Below are positions 41,556 through 55,499 of a stretch of 64,000 nt of DNA, in pieces. The stretch is from Calliopsis andreniformis (Eukaryota; Arthropoda; Insecta; Hymenoptera; Andrenidae): the NCBI RefSeq assembly GCF_051401765.1, contig NW_027480467.1, positions 2,542,001 through 2,606,000 of the forward strand, given 5' to 3'. The stretch's first letter is position 1. Every line of letters begins with the position of its first letter. Under the pieces are notes generated by a model, which saw nothing but the letters and a program-made list of their open reading frames with translations, made no database searches and had not been told where the DNA came from. A program made the translations under genes and the position numbers.

Positions 41556-42785
41556 CTTCTATCCTCAATAATCTATCTCCAATCCTAGATCCCCAGTCCC
41601 CAATCCTCAATCCTTATCCTCAATCTTCAATCCTCAATCCCTGTCCTCAATCTTCACTCCTCAATGCTCAGTCCTCAATCCTCAATCTTCAATCCTCAAT
41701 CTTCAGTCCTCAATCCTCAATCTTCAATCCTCAATCCTCAGTCCTCAATCCTCAATCCTCATTCTTCAATCATCAATATTCAATCTTCAATCCTCAATCC
41801 TCAATCCTCAATCCTCAATCCTCAATCCTCAACCCTCAATCCTCAATCTTCAATCCTCAATACTCATTCTTCAATCCTCAACCCTCAATCCTCAATCCTT
41901 AATCCTCATTCTTCAATCCTCAATACCCAATCCTCAATCTTGAATCCTCAATCCTCAATCCTCAATTCTCGATCCTCAATCCTCAATCCTCAATCCTCAA
42001 TCCTCAATCCTCAATCCTCAATCCTCATTCCTCAATCCTCAATCTTCAACCCTCAATACTCAATCTTCAGTCCTCAATCCTCAATCCTCAATCCTCAATC
42101 CTCATTCTTCAATCCTCAATACCCAATCCTCAGTCTTGAATCCTCAATCCTCAATCCTCAATTCTCAATCCTCAATCCTAAATCCTCAGACCTCAAACAT
42201 CAATACTCAACCCTCAGTCCTCGTCCTCAATCCACAGCCCTCAATCCTCAATCCTCAATCTTCAATCATCAATATTCAATCTTCAGTCCTCAACCCCCAG
42301 TCCTCAATCCTCAATCCTCAATCCTCAATGCTCAATCCGTAATACCCAATCCTCAATCCTCAGTCCTCAAACCTCAATCCTGAATCCTCAAGCCTGAATC
42401 CTCAATCTTCAGACCTAAGTCCTCAACAATCAGTTGTCAATCCTCAATCCTCAATAGAATATCATCAATTCACAGTTTTCAATACTCAATACTCAATCTG
42501 CAATCTTTAGATCTCTATCCACAAACATCAATTCTCATCACTCAACCCTCAGCACTCAGACCCCAATCCTCAATCTTCAATCCTCAATCCTCAATCCTCA
42601 ATCCTTAATCCTCAATACTCAATCCTCAATCGTCAATCCTCAATCCCCAATCCTTAATTTTCAATCCTCAATCCTCAATCCTCAATCCACAATCCTCAAT
42701 ATTCAATCCTCAATACTCAATCTTCAATCCTCAGTCCGCAATCCTCAATCCTCAATCCTCAATCCTCAATCCTCAATCCTCAATC

Positions 42786-43864
42786 TTGCATCCTCAATAC
42801 TCAATCTTCAATCCCCAATCCTCAATCTTCAATCCTCAATCCTCAATCCTCAATCCTCAATCCTCAATCCTCAATCCTCAACATTCAATCCTCAATACTC
42901 AATCTTCAATCGTCAATCCTAAGTCCTCATCCTCAATCCTCTATCCTAAATCCTCAATCTTCAATCGTCAATACAAAATCTTCAATCCTCACTCATCAGT
43001 CCTCAATCCTCAATCCTCAATCCTCAATATTCCACACAACACTCAACCATCAATCCTCAATACTCAACCATCAATACTCAGTCCTCAATCCTCAATCGTC
43101 GATCCTCAATCCTCAATCCTCAATTCTCAATCCTCAATCCTCAATCCTCAGACCTCAAACATCAATACTCAACCATCAGACCTCGTCCTCAATCCACAAC
43201 CCTCAATCCTCAATCCTCAACCTTCAATCATCAATCGTCAATGTTCAATCCTCAATCCTCAACCCTCAATCCTCAATCCTCAGTCCTCAAACCTCAATCC
43301 TCAGTCCTCAAACCACAATCCTGAATTCTCAATCCTGAAACCTCAATCTTCAGCCCTCAGTCCTCAACAATCAGTTGTCAATTCTCAATCCTCAATAGAA
43401 TATCATCAATTCACAGTTTTCAATACTCAATACTCAATCTGCAATCTTTAAATCTCTATCCACAATCATCAATTCTCATCACTCAACGCTCAACACTCAG
43501 TCCCCAATCCTCAATCTTCAATCCTCAATCCTCAATACTCAATCCTCAATCCTCAATCCTCAATCTTCAATCCTCAATACTCAATCATCAATCCTCAATC
43601 CTCAATCCTCAATCCTCAATCCTCAACCCTGAATCGTCAGTCTTCAAACCTCAATACTCAATCTTCAATCCTCAATCCTCAATCCTCAATCCTCAAGCCT
43701 CATCCTTCAATCCTCAATACCCAATCCTCTATCTTCAATACTCAATCCTCAATCCTCAATTCTTAATACTCAATCCTCAGTCCTCAGTCGTCAAACCTCA
43801 ATCCTCAACGCTCAGCTCTCATCCTCAGTCCTCAATCCTCAATCCTCAATCCTCAATCCTCAAT
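42786..43864 (+). repeat. ~1.08-kb segment duplicated at offset 2,309, copy 2
   Basis: Partner of 40477-41555. Beyond 43864 the sequence instead follows 41740 onward at offset 2,129 (ATTCTTCAAT at 41761 and 43890), so copy 2 joins two different source registers. Confidence 0.85.
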
Positions 43865-45629
43865 CCTCAGTCCTCAATCCTCAATCCTCATTCTTCAATC
43901 ATCAATATTCAATCTTCAATCCTCAATCCTCAATCCTCAATCCTCAATCCTCAATCCTCAACCCTCAATCCTCAATCTTCAATCCTCAATACTCATTCTT
44001 CAATCTTCAACCCTCAATCCTCAATCCTTAATCCTCATTCTTCAATCCTCAATACCCAATCCTCAATCTTGAATCCTCAATCCTCAATCCTCAATTCTCG
44101 ATCCTCAATCCTCAATCCTCAATACTCAATCTTCAATCCTCAAAGCTCAATCCTCAACATTCAATCCTCAATACTCAATCTTCAATCGTCAATCCTCAGT
44201 CCTCATCCTCAATCCTCAACCCTAAATCCTCAATCTTCAATCGTCAATACTAAATCTTCAATCCTCACTCTTCAGTCCTCAATCCTCAATCCTCAATCCT
44301 CAATATTCCACACAACCCTCAACCATCAATCCTCAATACTCAACCATCAATACTCAAGCGTCAATCCTCAATCCTCAATCCTCAACCCTCAATCCTCAGT
44401 CCTGAAACCTCAAACCCGAATCCTCAACCCTGAATCGTCAATCTTCAGCCCTTAGTCCTCAACAATCAATTGTCAATCCTCAATCCTCAATAGAATATCC
44501 TCAATTCACAGTTTCCAATACTCAATCCCCATTCTACAATCTCCAAATCTCAATCCACAAACATCAATTCCCATCACTCAACCCTCAACACTAAGTCCTC
44601 AATATTCAATCCACAATCCTCAATCCTCAATCATCAATCCTCAATCCTCAATCCTCAATCGTCATTACTCAATCCTCAATCGTCAATCCTCAATCCCCAA
44701 TCCTCAATCTTCAATCCTCAAGGCTCAATCCTCAATCCTCAACAGCCAATCTTCAATCCTCAATACTCAATCTTCAATCCTCAATCATCAATCCTCAGTC
44801 CTCAATCCTCAATCGTCAATCCTCAATCCTCAATCATCAATTCTCAATCCTCAATCCTCAATCCTCAGACCTCAAACATCAATACTCAACCATCAGACCT
44901 CGTCCTCAATCCACAACCCTCAATCCTCAATCCTCAACCTTCAATCATCAATATTCAATCTTCAATCCTCAATCCTCAATCCTCAATCCTCAATCCTCAA
45001 TCCTCAATGCTCAATCCTCAATCCTCAATCCTCAATCTTCAATCCTCAACCCTCAATCCTCAATCCTCATTCTTCAATCCTCAACCCTCAATCCTCAATC
45101 CTTAATCCTCATTCTTCAATCCTCAATACCCAATCCTCAATCTTGAATCCTCAATCCTCAATCCTCAATTCTCGATCCTCAATCCTCAATCCTCAGAAAT
45201 CAAACAGCAATACTCAACCATCAGCCCTCGTCCTCAATCCACAGCCCTCAATCCTCAATCCTCAATCTTCAATCATCAATATTCAATCTTCAGTCCTCAA
45301 TCATCAATCCTCAATCCTCAATCCTCAATCCTCAAACCTCAATCCTCAGTCCTCAAACCACAATCCTGAATCCTCAATCCTGAAACCTCAATCTTCAGCC
45401 CTCAGTCCTCAACAATCAGTTGTCAATCCTCAATCCTCAATAGAATATCCTCAGTTCAGAGTTTTCCATACGCAATACTCACTCTGCAATCTTCAAATCT
45501 CTATCCACAAACATCAATTCTCATCACTCAACCCTCAACACTCAGTCCCCAATCCTCAATCTTCAATCCTCAATCCTCAATCCTCGATCCCCAATCCTCA
45601 ATCTTCAATCCTCAGACCTCAATCCTCAA

Positions 45630-46327
45630 TCCTCATTCTTCAATCCTCAATACCCAATCCTCAATCTTCAATCCTCAATCCTAAATCCTCAATTCTCAAT
45701 CCTCAATCCTCAGTCCTCAGCCCTAAAACCTCAACCATCAACCCTCAGCCCTCATCCTCAATCCTCAATCCTCATTCCTCAATCCTCAACCTTCAATCCT
45801 CAATTCTCAATCTTCAATGCTCAATCCTCTATCCTCAATTCTCAATCCTCAACCCTCTGTCCACAGTCCTCAAACCTCAATCCTCAAACCTCAGCCCTCA
45901 TCCTCAATCCTCAATCTTCAATCCTCAATCCTCAACCCTCAATCCTCAACACTCAATCCTCAGTCCTCAGTCCTCAATCCTCAATCCTCAATCCTCCATC
46001 CCCAATCCTCAATCTTCAATCCTAAATCCTCAATCCTCAATCCTCATTCTTCAATCCTCAATACCCAATCCTCAATCTTCAATCCTCAATCTTAAATCCT
46101 CAATTCTCAATCCTCAATCCTCAGTCCTCATTCTAAAACCTCAACCATCAACCCTCAGCCCTCATCCTCAATCCTCAATCCACATTCCTCAATCCTCAAC
46201 CTTCAATCCTCAATTCTCAATCTTCAATACTCAATCCTCAATCCTCAATTCTGAATCCTGAATCCTCAGTCCACAGTCCTCAAACCTCAATCCTCAAACC
46301 TCAGCCCTCATCCTCAATCCTCAATCC
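45630..46327 (+). repeat. 410-bp tandem duplication
   Basis: CTAAAACCTCAACCATC at 45723 and 46133, and CCACAGTCCTCAAACC at 45861 and 46271, are both 410 bp apart. Homology runs about 45630-45917 against 46040-46327. The CTAAAACC variant recurs only near the window's right end (63643 and 63852). Confidence 0.8.
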
Positions 46328-47336
46328 TCAATCCTCAATCCTCAATCCTCAATCTTCAATCCTCAATCCCCAATCCTTAATCTTCAATCCTCAATCATCA
46401 ATCCTCAATCCACAATCCTCAATCTTCAATCCCCAATACTCAATCTTCAATCCTCAATCCTCAATACTCAATCCTCAATGCTCAATCCTCAATCCCCAAT
46501 CCTTAATCTTCAATCCTCAATACCCAATCTTCAATCCTCGATCCTCAATCCTCAATCCTCAATCCTCAATCCTCAATCCTCAATTCTCAATCCTCAATCC
46601 TCAGCACTCAGACCTCAAACATCAATACTCAACCCTCAGTCCTCGTCCTCAATCCACAGCCCTCAATCCTCAATCCTCAATCTTCCATCATCAATATTCA
46701 ATCTTCAGTCCTCAATCCTCAGTCCTCAATCCTCAATCCTCGATCCTCAATGTTCAGTCCGCAATACCCAATCCTCAATCATCAGTCCTCAAACCTCAAT
46801 CCTGAATCCTCAATCCTGAATCCTCAATCTCCAGACCTAAGTCCTCAACAATCAGTTGTCAATTCTCAATCCTCAATAGAATATCATCAATTCACAGTTT
46901 TCAATACTCAATACTCAATCTGCAATCTTTAAATCTCTATCCACAAACATCAATTCTCATCTCTCAACCCTCAACACTCAGTCCTCAATCTTCAATCCTC
47001 AATCCTCAATCCTCAAAGTTCAATCCTCAATACTCAATTTTCAATCCTCAATCCTCAATTCTCAATCTTCAATCCTCAACCCTCAATCCTCAATCCTCAA
47101 TATTCAATCCTCAATACTCAATCTTCAATCCTCAATCCGCAATCATCAATCCTCAATCCTCAATCGTCAGTCATCAATCCTCAATCTTCAATACTCAATC
47201 GTCAACCCTCTGTACTCAATCCTCAATCCTCAATCCTCGTTCCTCAAACCTCAATCCTCAACCCTCAGTCCCCATCCTCAATTCTCAATTCTCAATTCTG
47301 AATCGTCAACCCTCAATCTTCAATCCTCAATCCCCA

Positions 47337-49008
47337 GTCCTCAGTCCTCAATCTTCAATACTCAATCCGCCAATCCTCAATATTCAGCACACAACCCTCA
47401 ACCATCAATCCTCAATACTCAACCATCAATCCTCAATTCTCAATACTCAGTAGAATATACTGAGTTCTCAGTTTTCAATACTCAATCCTCAATCTTCAAT
47501 CTTCGAATCTCCATCCACAAACATCAATTCTCATCTCTAAACCCTCAACACACAGTCCTCAATCTTCAGTCCTCAATCCTCAATCCTCAATTTTCAATCC
47601 TCAATACTCAGTCCTCAATCGTCAATCATCAATCCACAATCCTCAATCGTCAGTCATCAACCCTCAATCCTCAATACTCAACCATCAATCCTCAATTCTC
47701 AATACTCAGTAGAATATACTGAACTCTCAGTTTTCAATACTCAATCCTCAATCTTCAATCTTCAAATCTCCATCCACAAACATCAATTCTCATCACTCAA
47801 CCCTGAACACACAGTCCTCAACATTCAATCCTCAATCTTCAATCCTCAATCTTCAATCCTCAATACTCAATCTTCAATCCTCAATCCTCAATTCTCAATC
47901 TTCAATCCTCAACACTCAATCCTCAATCCTCAATATTCAATCCTCAATAATCAATCTTCAATCCTCAATCCGCAATCATCAATCCTCAATCCTCAATCCT
48001 CAGTCATCAATCCTCAACCTTCAATACTCAATCGTCAATCCACAGTCCTCAATCATCAACGCTCAATCCTCGTCCCTCAAACCTCAATCCTCAACCCACA
48101 GTCCCCATCCTCAATTCTCAATTCTCAACCCTCAATCCTCAACCCTCAATCTTCAATCCTCAATCCCCAGTCCTCACTTCCTCAATCTTCAATACTCAAT
48201 CCGCCAATCCTCAATATTCAGCACACAACCCTCAACCATCAATCCTCAATACTCAACCATCAATCCTCAATTCTCAATACTCAGTAGAATATACTGAGTT
48301 CTCAGTTTTCAATACTCAATCCTCAATCTTCAATCTTCGAATCTCCATCCACAAACATCAATTCTCATCTCTAAACCCTCAACACACAGTCCTCAATCTT
48401 CAATCCTCAATCCTCAATCCTCAATTTTCAATCCTCAATACTCAGTCCTCAATCGTCAATCATCAATCCACAATCCTCAATCGTCAGTCATCAACCCTCA
48501 ATCCTCAATACTCAACCATCAATCCTCAATTCTCAATACTCAGTAGAATATACTGAACTCTCAGTTTTCAATACTCAATCCTCAATCTTCAATCTTCAAA
48601 TCTCCATCCACAAACATCAATTCTCATCACTCAACCCTGAACACACAGTCCTCAACCTTCAATCCTCAATCTTCAATCCTCAATCTTCAATCCTCAATAC
48701 TCAATCTTCAATCCTCAATCCTCAATTCTCAATCTTCAATCCTCAACACTCAATCCTCAATCCTCAATATTCAATCCTCAATAATCAATCTTCAATCCTC
48801 AATCCGCAATCATCAATCCTCAATCCTCAATCCTCAGTCATCAATCCTCAACCTTCAATACTCAATCGTCAATCCACAGTCCTCAATCATCAACGCTCAA
48901 TCCTCGTCCCTCAAACCTCAATCCTCAACCCACAGTCCCCATCCTCAATTCTCAATTCTCAACCCTCAATCCTCAACCCTCAATCTTCAATCCTCAATCC
49001 CCAGTCCT
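47337..49008 (+). repeat. 834-bp tandem duplication
   Basis: Blocks at 47451 and 48285, and at 47710 and 48544, are each 834 bp apart, and the sequence between matches closely. The join near 48174 reads CCTCACTTCCTC, an irregular non-heptamer step seen nowhere else that I noticed, probably the scar of the duplication. Part of the second unit is also the start of the first 2,098-bp unit. Confidence 0.85.
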
Positions 49009-50408
49009 CAATCTTCAATCCTCAATGCTCAATTCTCAATCCTCAATCCTCAATCTTCTGTCCTCAATCCTCAATCCTCAATCCTCAATCCTCAATCTTC
49101 AATCATCAATACTCAATCTTCAATCCTCAATCCTCAATTCTCATTCGTCCATACTCAATCCTCAATCGTCAATCCTCAATCCCCAATCGTCAATCTTCAA
49201 TCCTCAATCCTCAATCCTCAATCCTCAATCCTCAATCTTCAATCCTGAATACTCAATCTTCAGTCCTCAATCCTCAATCCTCAATCCTCAATCCTCAATC
49301 CTCAATCCTCAATATTCAACACACAACCGTCAACCGTAAATCCTCAACTACTCAACCATCAACCCTCAAGACTCAATACTCAATAGAATACCCTGAATTC
49401 TCATCGTTCAATACTCAATCCACAAAAATCAATTATCAAATCTCAACCCACAAAAATCAATCCTCAACACTCAGGCCTCTCTATTCAATCCTCCATCCTC
49501 AATCCTCAATCCTCAATCCTCAATCATCAATCCTCAATCTTCAATCCTCAATTCTCAATCCTCAATCCTCAATCCTCAATCTTCAATCCTCAATACTCAG
49601 TCATCAATCCTCAATCCTCAATTCTCAATCCTCAATCCTTAATCCTCAATCTTCAATCCTCAATCCCCAGTCCTCAATCTTCAATCCCCAATGCCCAATC
49701 CTCAATCCTCAATCCTCAGTCCTCAATCCTCTAACCCTCAGTCCTCGGCCTGAATCCTCATCCCTCAATAATCAATCCGCAATCTTCAATCATCAATACT
49801 CAATCTTCAATCCTCAATCCTCAATTCTCAATCCTCAATCCTCAACACTCACTCCCCATCCGCAATTATCAATTCTCAATCCTGAATCCTCAACCCTCAA
49901 TCTTCAATCCTCAATAATCTATCTCCAATCCTAGATCCCCAATCCCCAATCCTCAATCCTTAATCCTCAATCTTCAATTCTCAATCTTCAATCCTCAATC
50001 CTCAGTCTTCAATCCTCAATCCTCAGTCCTCAATCGTCAATCCTCATTCTTCAATCCTCAATACCCAGTCCTCAATCTTCAATCCTACATCCTCAATCCT
50101 CAATTCTCAATCCTCAATCCTCAGTCCTCAGTCCTCAAACCGCAATCCTCAACCCTCAGCCATCATAGTCAATCCTCAATCCTCAATTCTCAATACTCAA
50201 TCTTCAATCCTCAATACTGAATCTTCAATCCTCAATCCCCAATCCTCAATTCTCAATCCTCAATACTCAGTCCTCAATCGTCAATCCTGAATCCTCAATC
50301 CTCATTCTTCAATCATCAATCCTCAATCCTCAATCTTCAGTCCTCAATACTCATTCTTCAATCCTCAACCCTCAATCCTCAATCCTTAATATTCATTCTT
50401 CAATCCCC
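48311..50408 (+). repeat. 2,098-bp higher-order repeat unit 1
   Basis: First of three tandem units. It contains an E block (48544), a D block (49384) and a long tract without blocks. CAACCGTAAATCC near 49330 is private to this unit (the others have CAACCATAAATCC). Its left end lies inside an E block: bases before 48310 read CTCAGTTTTC, whereas at the unit 1/2 junction (50401-50408) the equivalent is CAATCCCC. Confidence 0.9.
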
Positions 50409-52506
50409 AATACTCAATCCTCAATCTTCAATCTTCGAATCTCCATCCACAAACATCAATTCTCATCTCTAAACCCTCAACACACAGTCATCAATCTTCA
50501 ATCCTCAATCCTCAATCCTCAATTTTCAATCCTCAATACTCAGTCCTCAATCGTCAATCATCAATCCACAATCCTCAATCGTCAGTCATCAACCCTCAAT
50601 CCTCAATACTCAACCATCAATCCTCAATTCTCAATACTCAGTAGAATATACTGAACTCTCAGTTTTCAATACTCAATCCTCAATCTTCAATCTTCAAATC
50701 TCCATCCACAAACATCAATTCTCATCACTCAACCCTGAACACACAGTCCTCAACCTTCAATCCTCAATCTTCAATCCTCAATCTTCAATCCTCAATACTC
50801 AATCTTCAATCCTCAATCCTCAATTCTCAATCTTCAATCCTCAACCCTCAATCCTCAATCCTCAATATTCAATCCTCAATAATCAATCTTCAATCCTCAA
50901 TCCGCAATCATCAATCCTCAATCCTCAATCCTCAGTCATCAATCCTCAACCTTCAATACTCAATCGTCAATCCACAGTCCTCAATCATCAACGCTCAATC
51001 CTCGTCCCTCAAACCTCAATCCTCAACCCACAGTCCCCATCCTCAATTCTCAATTCTCAACCCTCAATCCTCAACCCTCAATCTTCAATCCTCAATCCCC
51101 AGTCCTCAATCTTCAATCCTCAATGCTCAATTCTCAGTCCTCAATCCTCAATCTTCTGTCCTCAATCCTCAATCCTCAATCCTCAATCCTCAATCTTCAA
51201 TCATCAATACTCAATCTTCAATCCTCAATCCTCAATTCTCATTCGTCCATACTCAATCCTCAATCGTCAATCCTCAATCCCCAATCGTCAATCTTCAATC
51301 CTCAATCCTCAATCCTCAATCCTCAATCCTCAATCTTCAATCCTGAATACTCAATCTTCAGTCCTCAATCCTCAATCCTCAATCCTCAATCCTCAATCCT
51401 CAATCCTCAATATTCAACACACAACCGTCAACCATAAATCCTCAACTACTCAACCATCAACCCTCAAGACTCAATACTCAATAGAATACCCTGAATTCTC
51501 ATCGTTCAATACTCAATCCACAAAAATCAATTATCAAATCTCAACCCACAAAAATCAATCCTCAACACTCAGGCCTCTCTATTCAATCCTCCATCCTCAA
51601 TCCTCAATCCTCAATCCTCAATCATCAATCCTCAATCTTCAATCCTCAATTCTCAATCCTCAATCCTCAATCCTCAATCTTCAATCCTCAATACTCAGTC
51701 ATCAATCCTCAATCCTCAATTCTCAATCCTCAATCCTTAATCCTCAATCTTCAATCCTCAATCCCCAGTCCTCAATCTTCAATCCCCAATGCCCAATCCT
51801 CAATCCTCAATCCTCAGTCCTCAATCCTCTAACCCTCAGTCCTCGGCCTGAATCCTCATCCCTCAATAATCAATCCGCAATCTTCAATCATCAATACTCA
51901 ATCTTCAATCCTCAATCCTCAATTCTCAATCCTCAATCCTCAACACTCACTCCCCATCCGCAATTATCAATTCTCAATCCTGAATCCTCAACCCTCAATC
52001 TTCAATCCTCAATAATCTATCTCCAATCCTAGATCCCCAATCCCCAATCCTCAATCCTTAATCCTCAATCTTCAATTCTCAATCTTCAATCCTCAATCCT
52101 CAGTCTTCAATCCTCAATCCTCAGTCCTCAATCGTCAATCCTCATTCTTCAATCCTCAATACCCAGTCCTCAATCTTCAATCCTACATCCTCAATCCTCA
52201 ATTCTCAATCCTCAATCCTCAGTCCTCAGTCCTCAAACCGCAATCCTCAACCCTCAGCCATCATAGTCAATCCTCAATCCTCAATTCTCAATACTCAATC
52301 TTCAATCCTCAATACTGAATCTTCAATCCTCAATCCCCAATCCTCAATTCTCAATCCTCAATACTCAGTCCTCAATCGTCAATCCTGAATCCTCAATCCT
52401 CATTCTTCAATCATCAATCCTCAATCCTCAATCTTCAGTCCTCAATACTCATTCTTCAATCCTCAACCCTCAATCCTCAATCCTTAATATTCATTCTTCA
52501 ATCCCC
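50409..52506 (+). repeat. 2,098-bp higher-order repeat unit 2
   Basis: Every landmark is 2,098 bp after unit 1: blocks at 50642 and 51482, and the CAATGCTCAATTCTC landmark at 51121. Private variants are CAACCCTCAATCC near 50844, where units 1 and 3 have CAACACTC, and CTCAGTCCTC near 51135. Units 1 and 2 share CAGGCCTCTC near the D block, which unit 3 lacks. Confidence 0.9.
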
Positions 52507-54608
52507 AATACTCAATCCTCAATCTTCAATCTTCGAATCTCCATCCACAAACATCAATTCTCATCTCTAAACCCTCAACACACAGTCATCAATCTTCAAT
52601 CCTCAATCCTCAATCCTCAATTTTCAATCCTCAATACTCAGTCCTCAATCGTCAATCATCAATCCACAATCCTCAATCGTCAGTCATCAACCCTCAATCC
52701 TCAATACTCAACCATCAATCCTCAATTCTCAATACTCAGTAGAATATACTGAACTCTCAGTTTTCAATACTCAATCCTCAATCTTCAATCTTCAAATCTC
52801 CATCCACAAACATCAATTCTCATCACTCAACCCTGAACACACAGTCCTCAACCTTCAATCCTCAATCTTCAATCCTCAATCTTCAATCCTCAATACTCAA
52901 TCTTCAATCCTCAATCCTCAATTCTCAATCTTCAATCCTCAACACTCAATCCTCAATCCTCAATATTCAATCCTCAATAATCAATCTTCAATCCTCAATC
53001 CGCAATCATCAATCCTCAATCCTCAATCCTCAGTCATCAATCCTCAACCTTCAATACTCAATCGTCAATCCACAGTCCTCAATCATCAACGCTCAATCCT
53101 CGTCCCTCAAACCTCAATCCTCAACCCACAGTCCCCATCCTCAATTCTCAATTCTCAACCCTCAATCCTCAACCCTCAATCTTCAATCCTCAATCCCCAG
53201 TCCTCAATCTTCAATCCTCAATGCTCAATTCTCAATCCTCAATCCTCAATCTTCTGTCCTCAATCCTCAATCCTCAATCCTCAATCCTCAATCTTCAATC
53301 ATCAATACTCAATCTTCAATCCTCAATCCTCAATTCTCATTCGTCCATACTCAATCCTCAATCGTCAATCCTCAATCCCCAATCGTCAATCTTCAATCCT
53401 CAATCCTCAATCCTCAATCCTCAATCCTCAATCTTCAATCCTGAATACTCAATCTTCAGTCCTCAATCCTCAATCCTCAATCCTCAATCCTCAATCCTCA
53501 ATCCTCAATATTCAACACACAACCGTCAACCATAAATCCTCAACTACTCAACCATCAACCCTCAAGACTCAATACTCAATAGAATACCCTGAATTCTCAT
53601 CGTTCAATACTCAATCCACAAAAATCAATTATCAAATCTCAACCCACAAAAATCAATCCTCAACACTCAGTCCTCTCTATTCAATCCTCCATCCTCAATC
53701 CTCAATCCTCAATCCTCAATCATCAATCCTCAATCTTCAATCCTCAATTCTCAATCCTCAATCCTCAATCCTCAATCTTCAATCCTCAATACTCAGTCAT
53801 CAATCCTCAATCCTCAATTCTCAATCCTCAATCCTTAATCCTCAATCTTCAATCCTCAATCCCCAGTCCTCAATCTTCAATCCCCAATGCCCAATCCTCA
53901 ATCCTCAATCCTCAGTCCTCAATCCTCTAACCCTCAGTCCTCGGCCTGAATCCTCATCCCTCAATAATCAATCAGCAATCTTCAATCATCAATACTCAAT
54001 CTTCAATCCTCAATCCTCAATTCTCAATCCTCAATCCTCAACACTCACTCCCCATCCGCAATTATCAATTCTCAATCCTGAATCCTCAACCCTCAATCTT
54101 CAATCCTCAATAATCTATCTCCAATCCTAGATCCCCAATCCCCAATCCTCAATCCTTAATCCTCAATCTTCAATTCTCAATCTTCAATCCTCAATCCTCA
54201 GTCTTCAATCCTCAATCCTCAGTCCTCAATCGTCAATCCTCATTCTTCAATCCTCAATACCCAGTCCTCAATCTTCAATCCTACATCCTCAATCCTCAAT
54301 TCTCAATCCTCAATCCTCAGTCCTCAGTCCTCAAACCGCAATCCTCAACCCTCAGCCATCATAGTCAATCCTCAATCCTCAATTCTCAATACTCAATCTT
54401 CAATTCTCAATACTGAATCTTCAATCCTCAATCCCCAATCCTCAATTCTCAATCCTCAATACTCAGTCCTCAATCGTCAATCCTGAATCCTCAATCCTCA
54501 TTCTTCAATCATCAATCCTCAATCCTCAATCTTCAGTCCTCAATACTCATTCTTCAATCCTCAACCCTCAATCCTCAATCCTTAATATTCATTCTTCAAT
54601 CCCCAATA
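52507..54608 (+). repeat. 2,098-bp higher-order repeat unit 3
   Basis: Blocks at 52740 and 53580 continue the 2,098-bp period. This unit has CAGTCCTCTC and CAATCAGCAATC where units 1 and 2 have CAGGCCTCTC and CAATCCGCAATC. The period breaks at about 54609, where CCCAATACC leads into a tract beginning CTTGAATCC that resembles 45143 onward, not into a fourth unit. Confidence 0.9.
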
Positions 54609-55129
54609 CCCAATCCTCAATCTTGAATCCTCAATCCTCAATCCTCAATTCTCGATCCTCAATCCTCAATCCTCAGAAATCAAACATCAATACTGAACCA
54701 TCAGCCCTCGTCCTCAATCCACAGCCCTCAATCCTCAATCCTCAATCTTCAATCATCAATATTCAATCTTCAGTCCTCAATCAGCAGTCCTCAATCCTCA
54801 ATCCTCAATCCTCAATGTTCAATCCGCAATACCCAATCCTCAATCCTCAGTCCTCAAACCTCAATCCTGAATCCTCAATCCTGAATCCTCAATCTTCAGA
54901 CCTAAGTCCTCAACAATCAGTTGTCAATTCTCAATCCTCAATAGAATATCATCAATTCACAGTTTTCAATACTCAATACTCAATCTGCAATCTTTAAATC
55001 TCTATCCACAATCATCAATTCTCATCACTCAACCCTCAACACTCAGTCCCCAATTCTCAATCTTCAATCCTCAATCCTCAATCCCCAATCCTCAATCTTC
55101 AATCCTCAATACTCAATCTTCAATCCTCA

Positions 55130-55495
55130 ATCCTCAATCCTCAATCCTCAATCTTCAATCCTCAATCCTCAATCCTCAAACCTCAATCCTCATTCCTAAA
55201 TCCTCAATACCCAGTCCTCAATATTCAATCCTAAATCCTCAATCCTCAATCCTCAATCCTCAATCCTCAATCTTCAATCCTCAATCCTCAATCCTCAAAC
55301 CTCAATCCTCATTCCTAAATCCTCAATACCCAGTCCTCAATATTCAATCCTAAATCCTCAATCATCAATCCTCAATCCTCAATCCTCAATCTTCAATCCT
55401 CAATCCTCAATCCTCAAACCTCAATCCTCATTCCTAAATCCTCAATACCCAGTCCTCAATATTCTATCCTAAATCCTCAATCCTCAATCCTCAAT
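55130..55495 (+). repeat. 119-bp tandem repeat, three copies
   Basis: CATTCCTAAATCCTCAATAC occurs at 55191, 55310 and 55429, exactly 119 bp (17 heptamers) apart, each followed by CCCAGTCCTCAATATTC and preceded by CTCAAACCTCAATC. The third copy differs slightly (ATATTCTATCC). A single further copy is at 56301. Confidence 0.9.
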
Positions 55496-55499
55496 CCTC

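Noticed and set aside
48311..54608. CRISPR array
   Set aside because: There are no short identical repeats with unrelated spacers; both repeat and intervening sequence are the same heptamer family.
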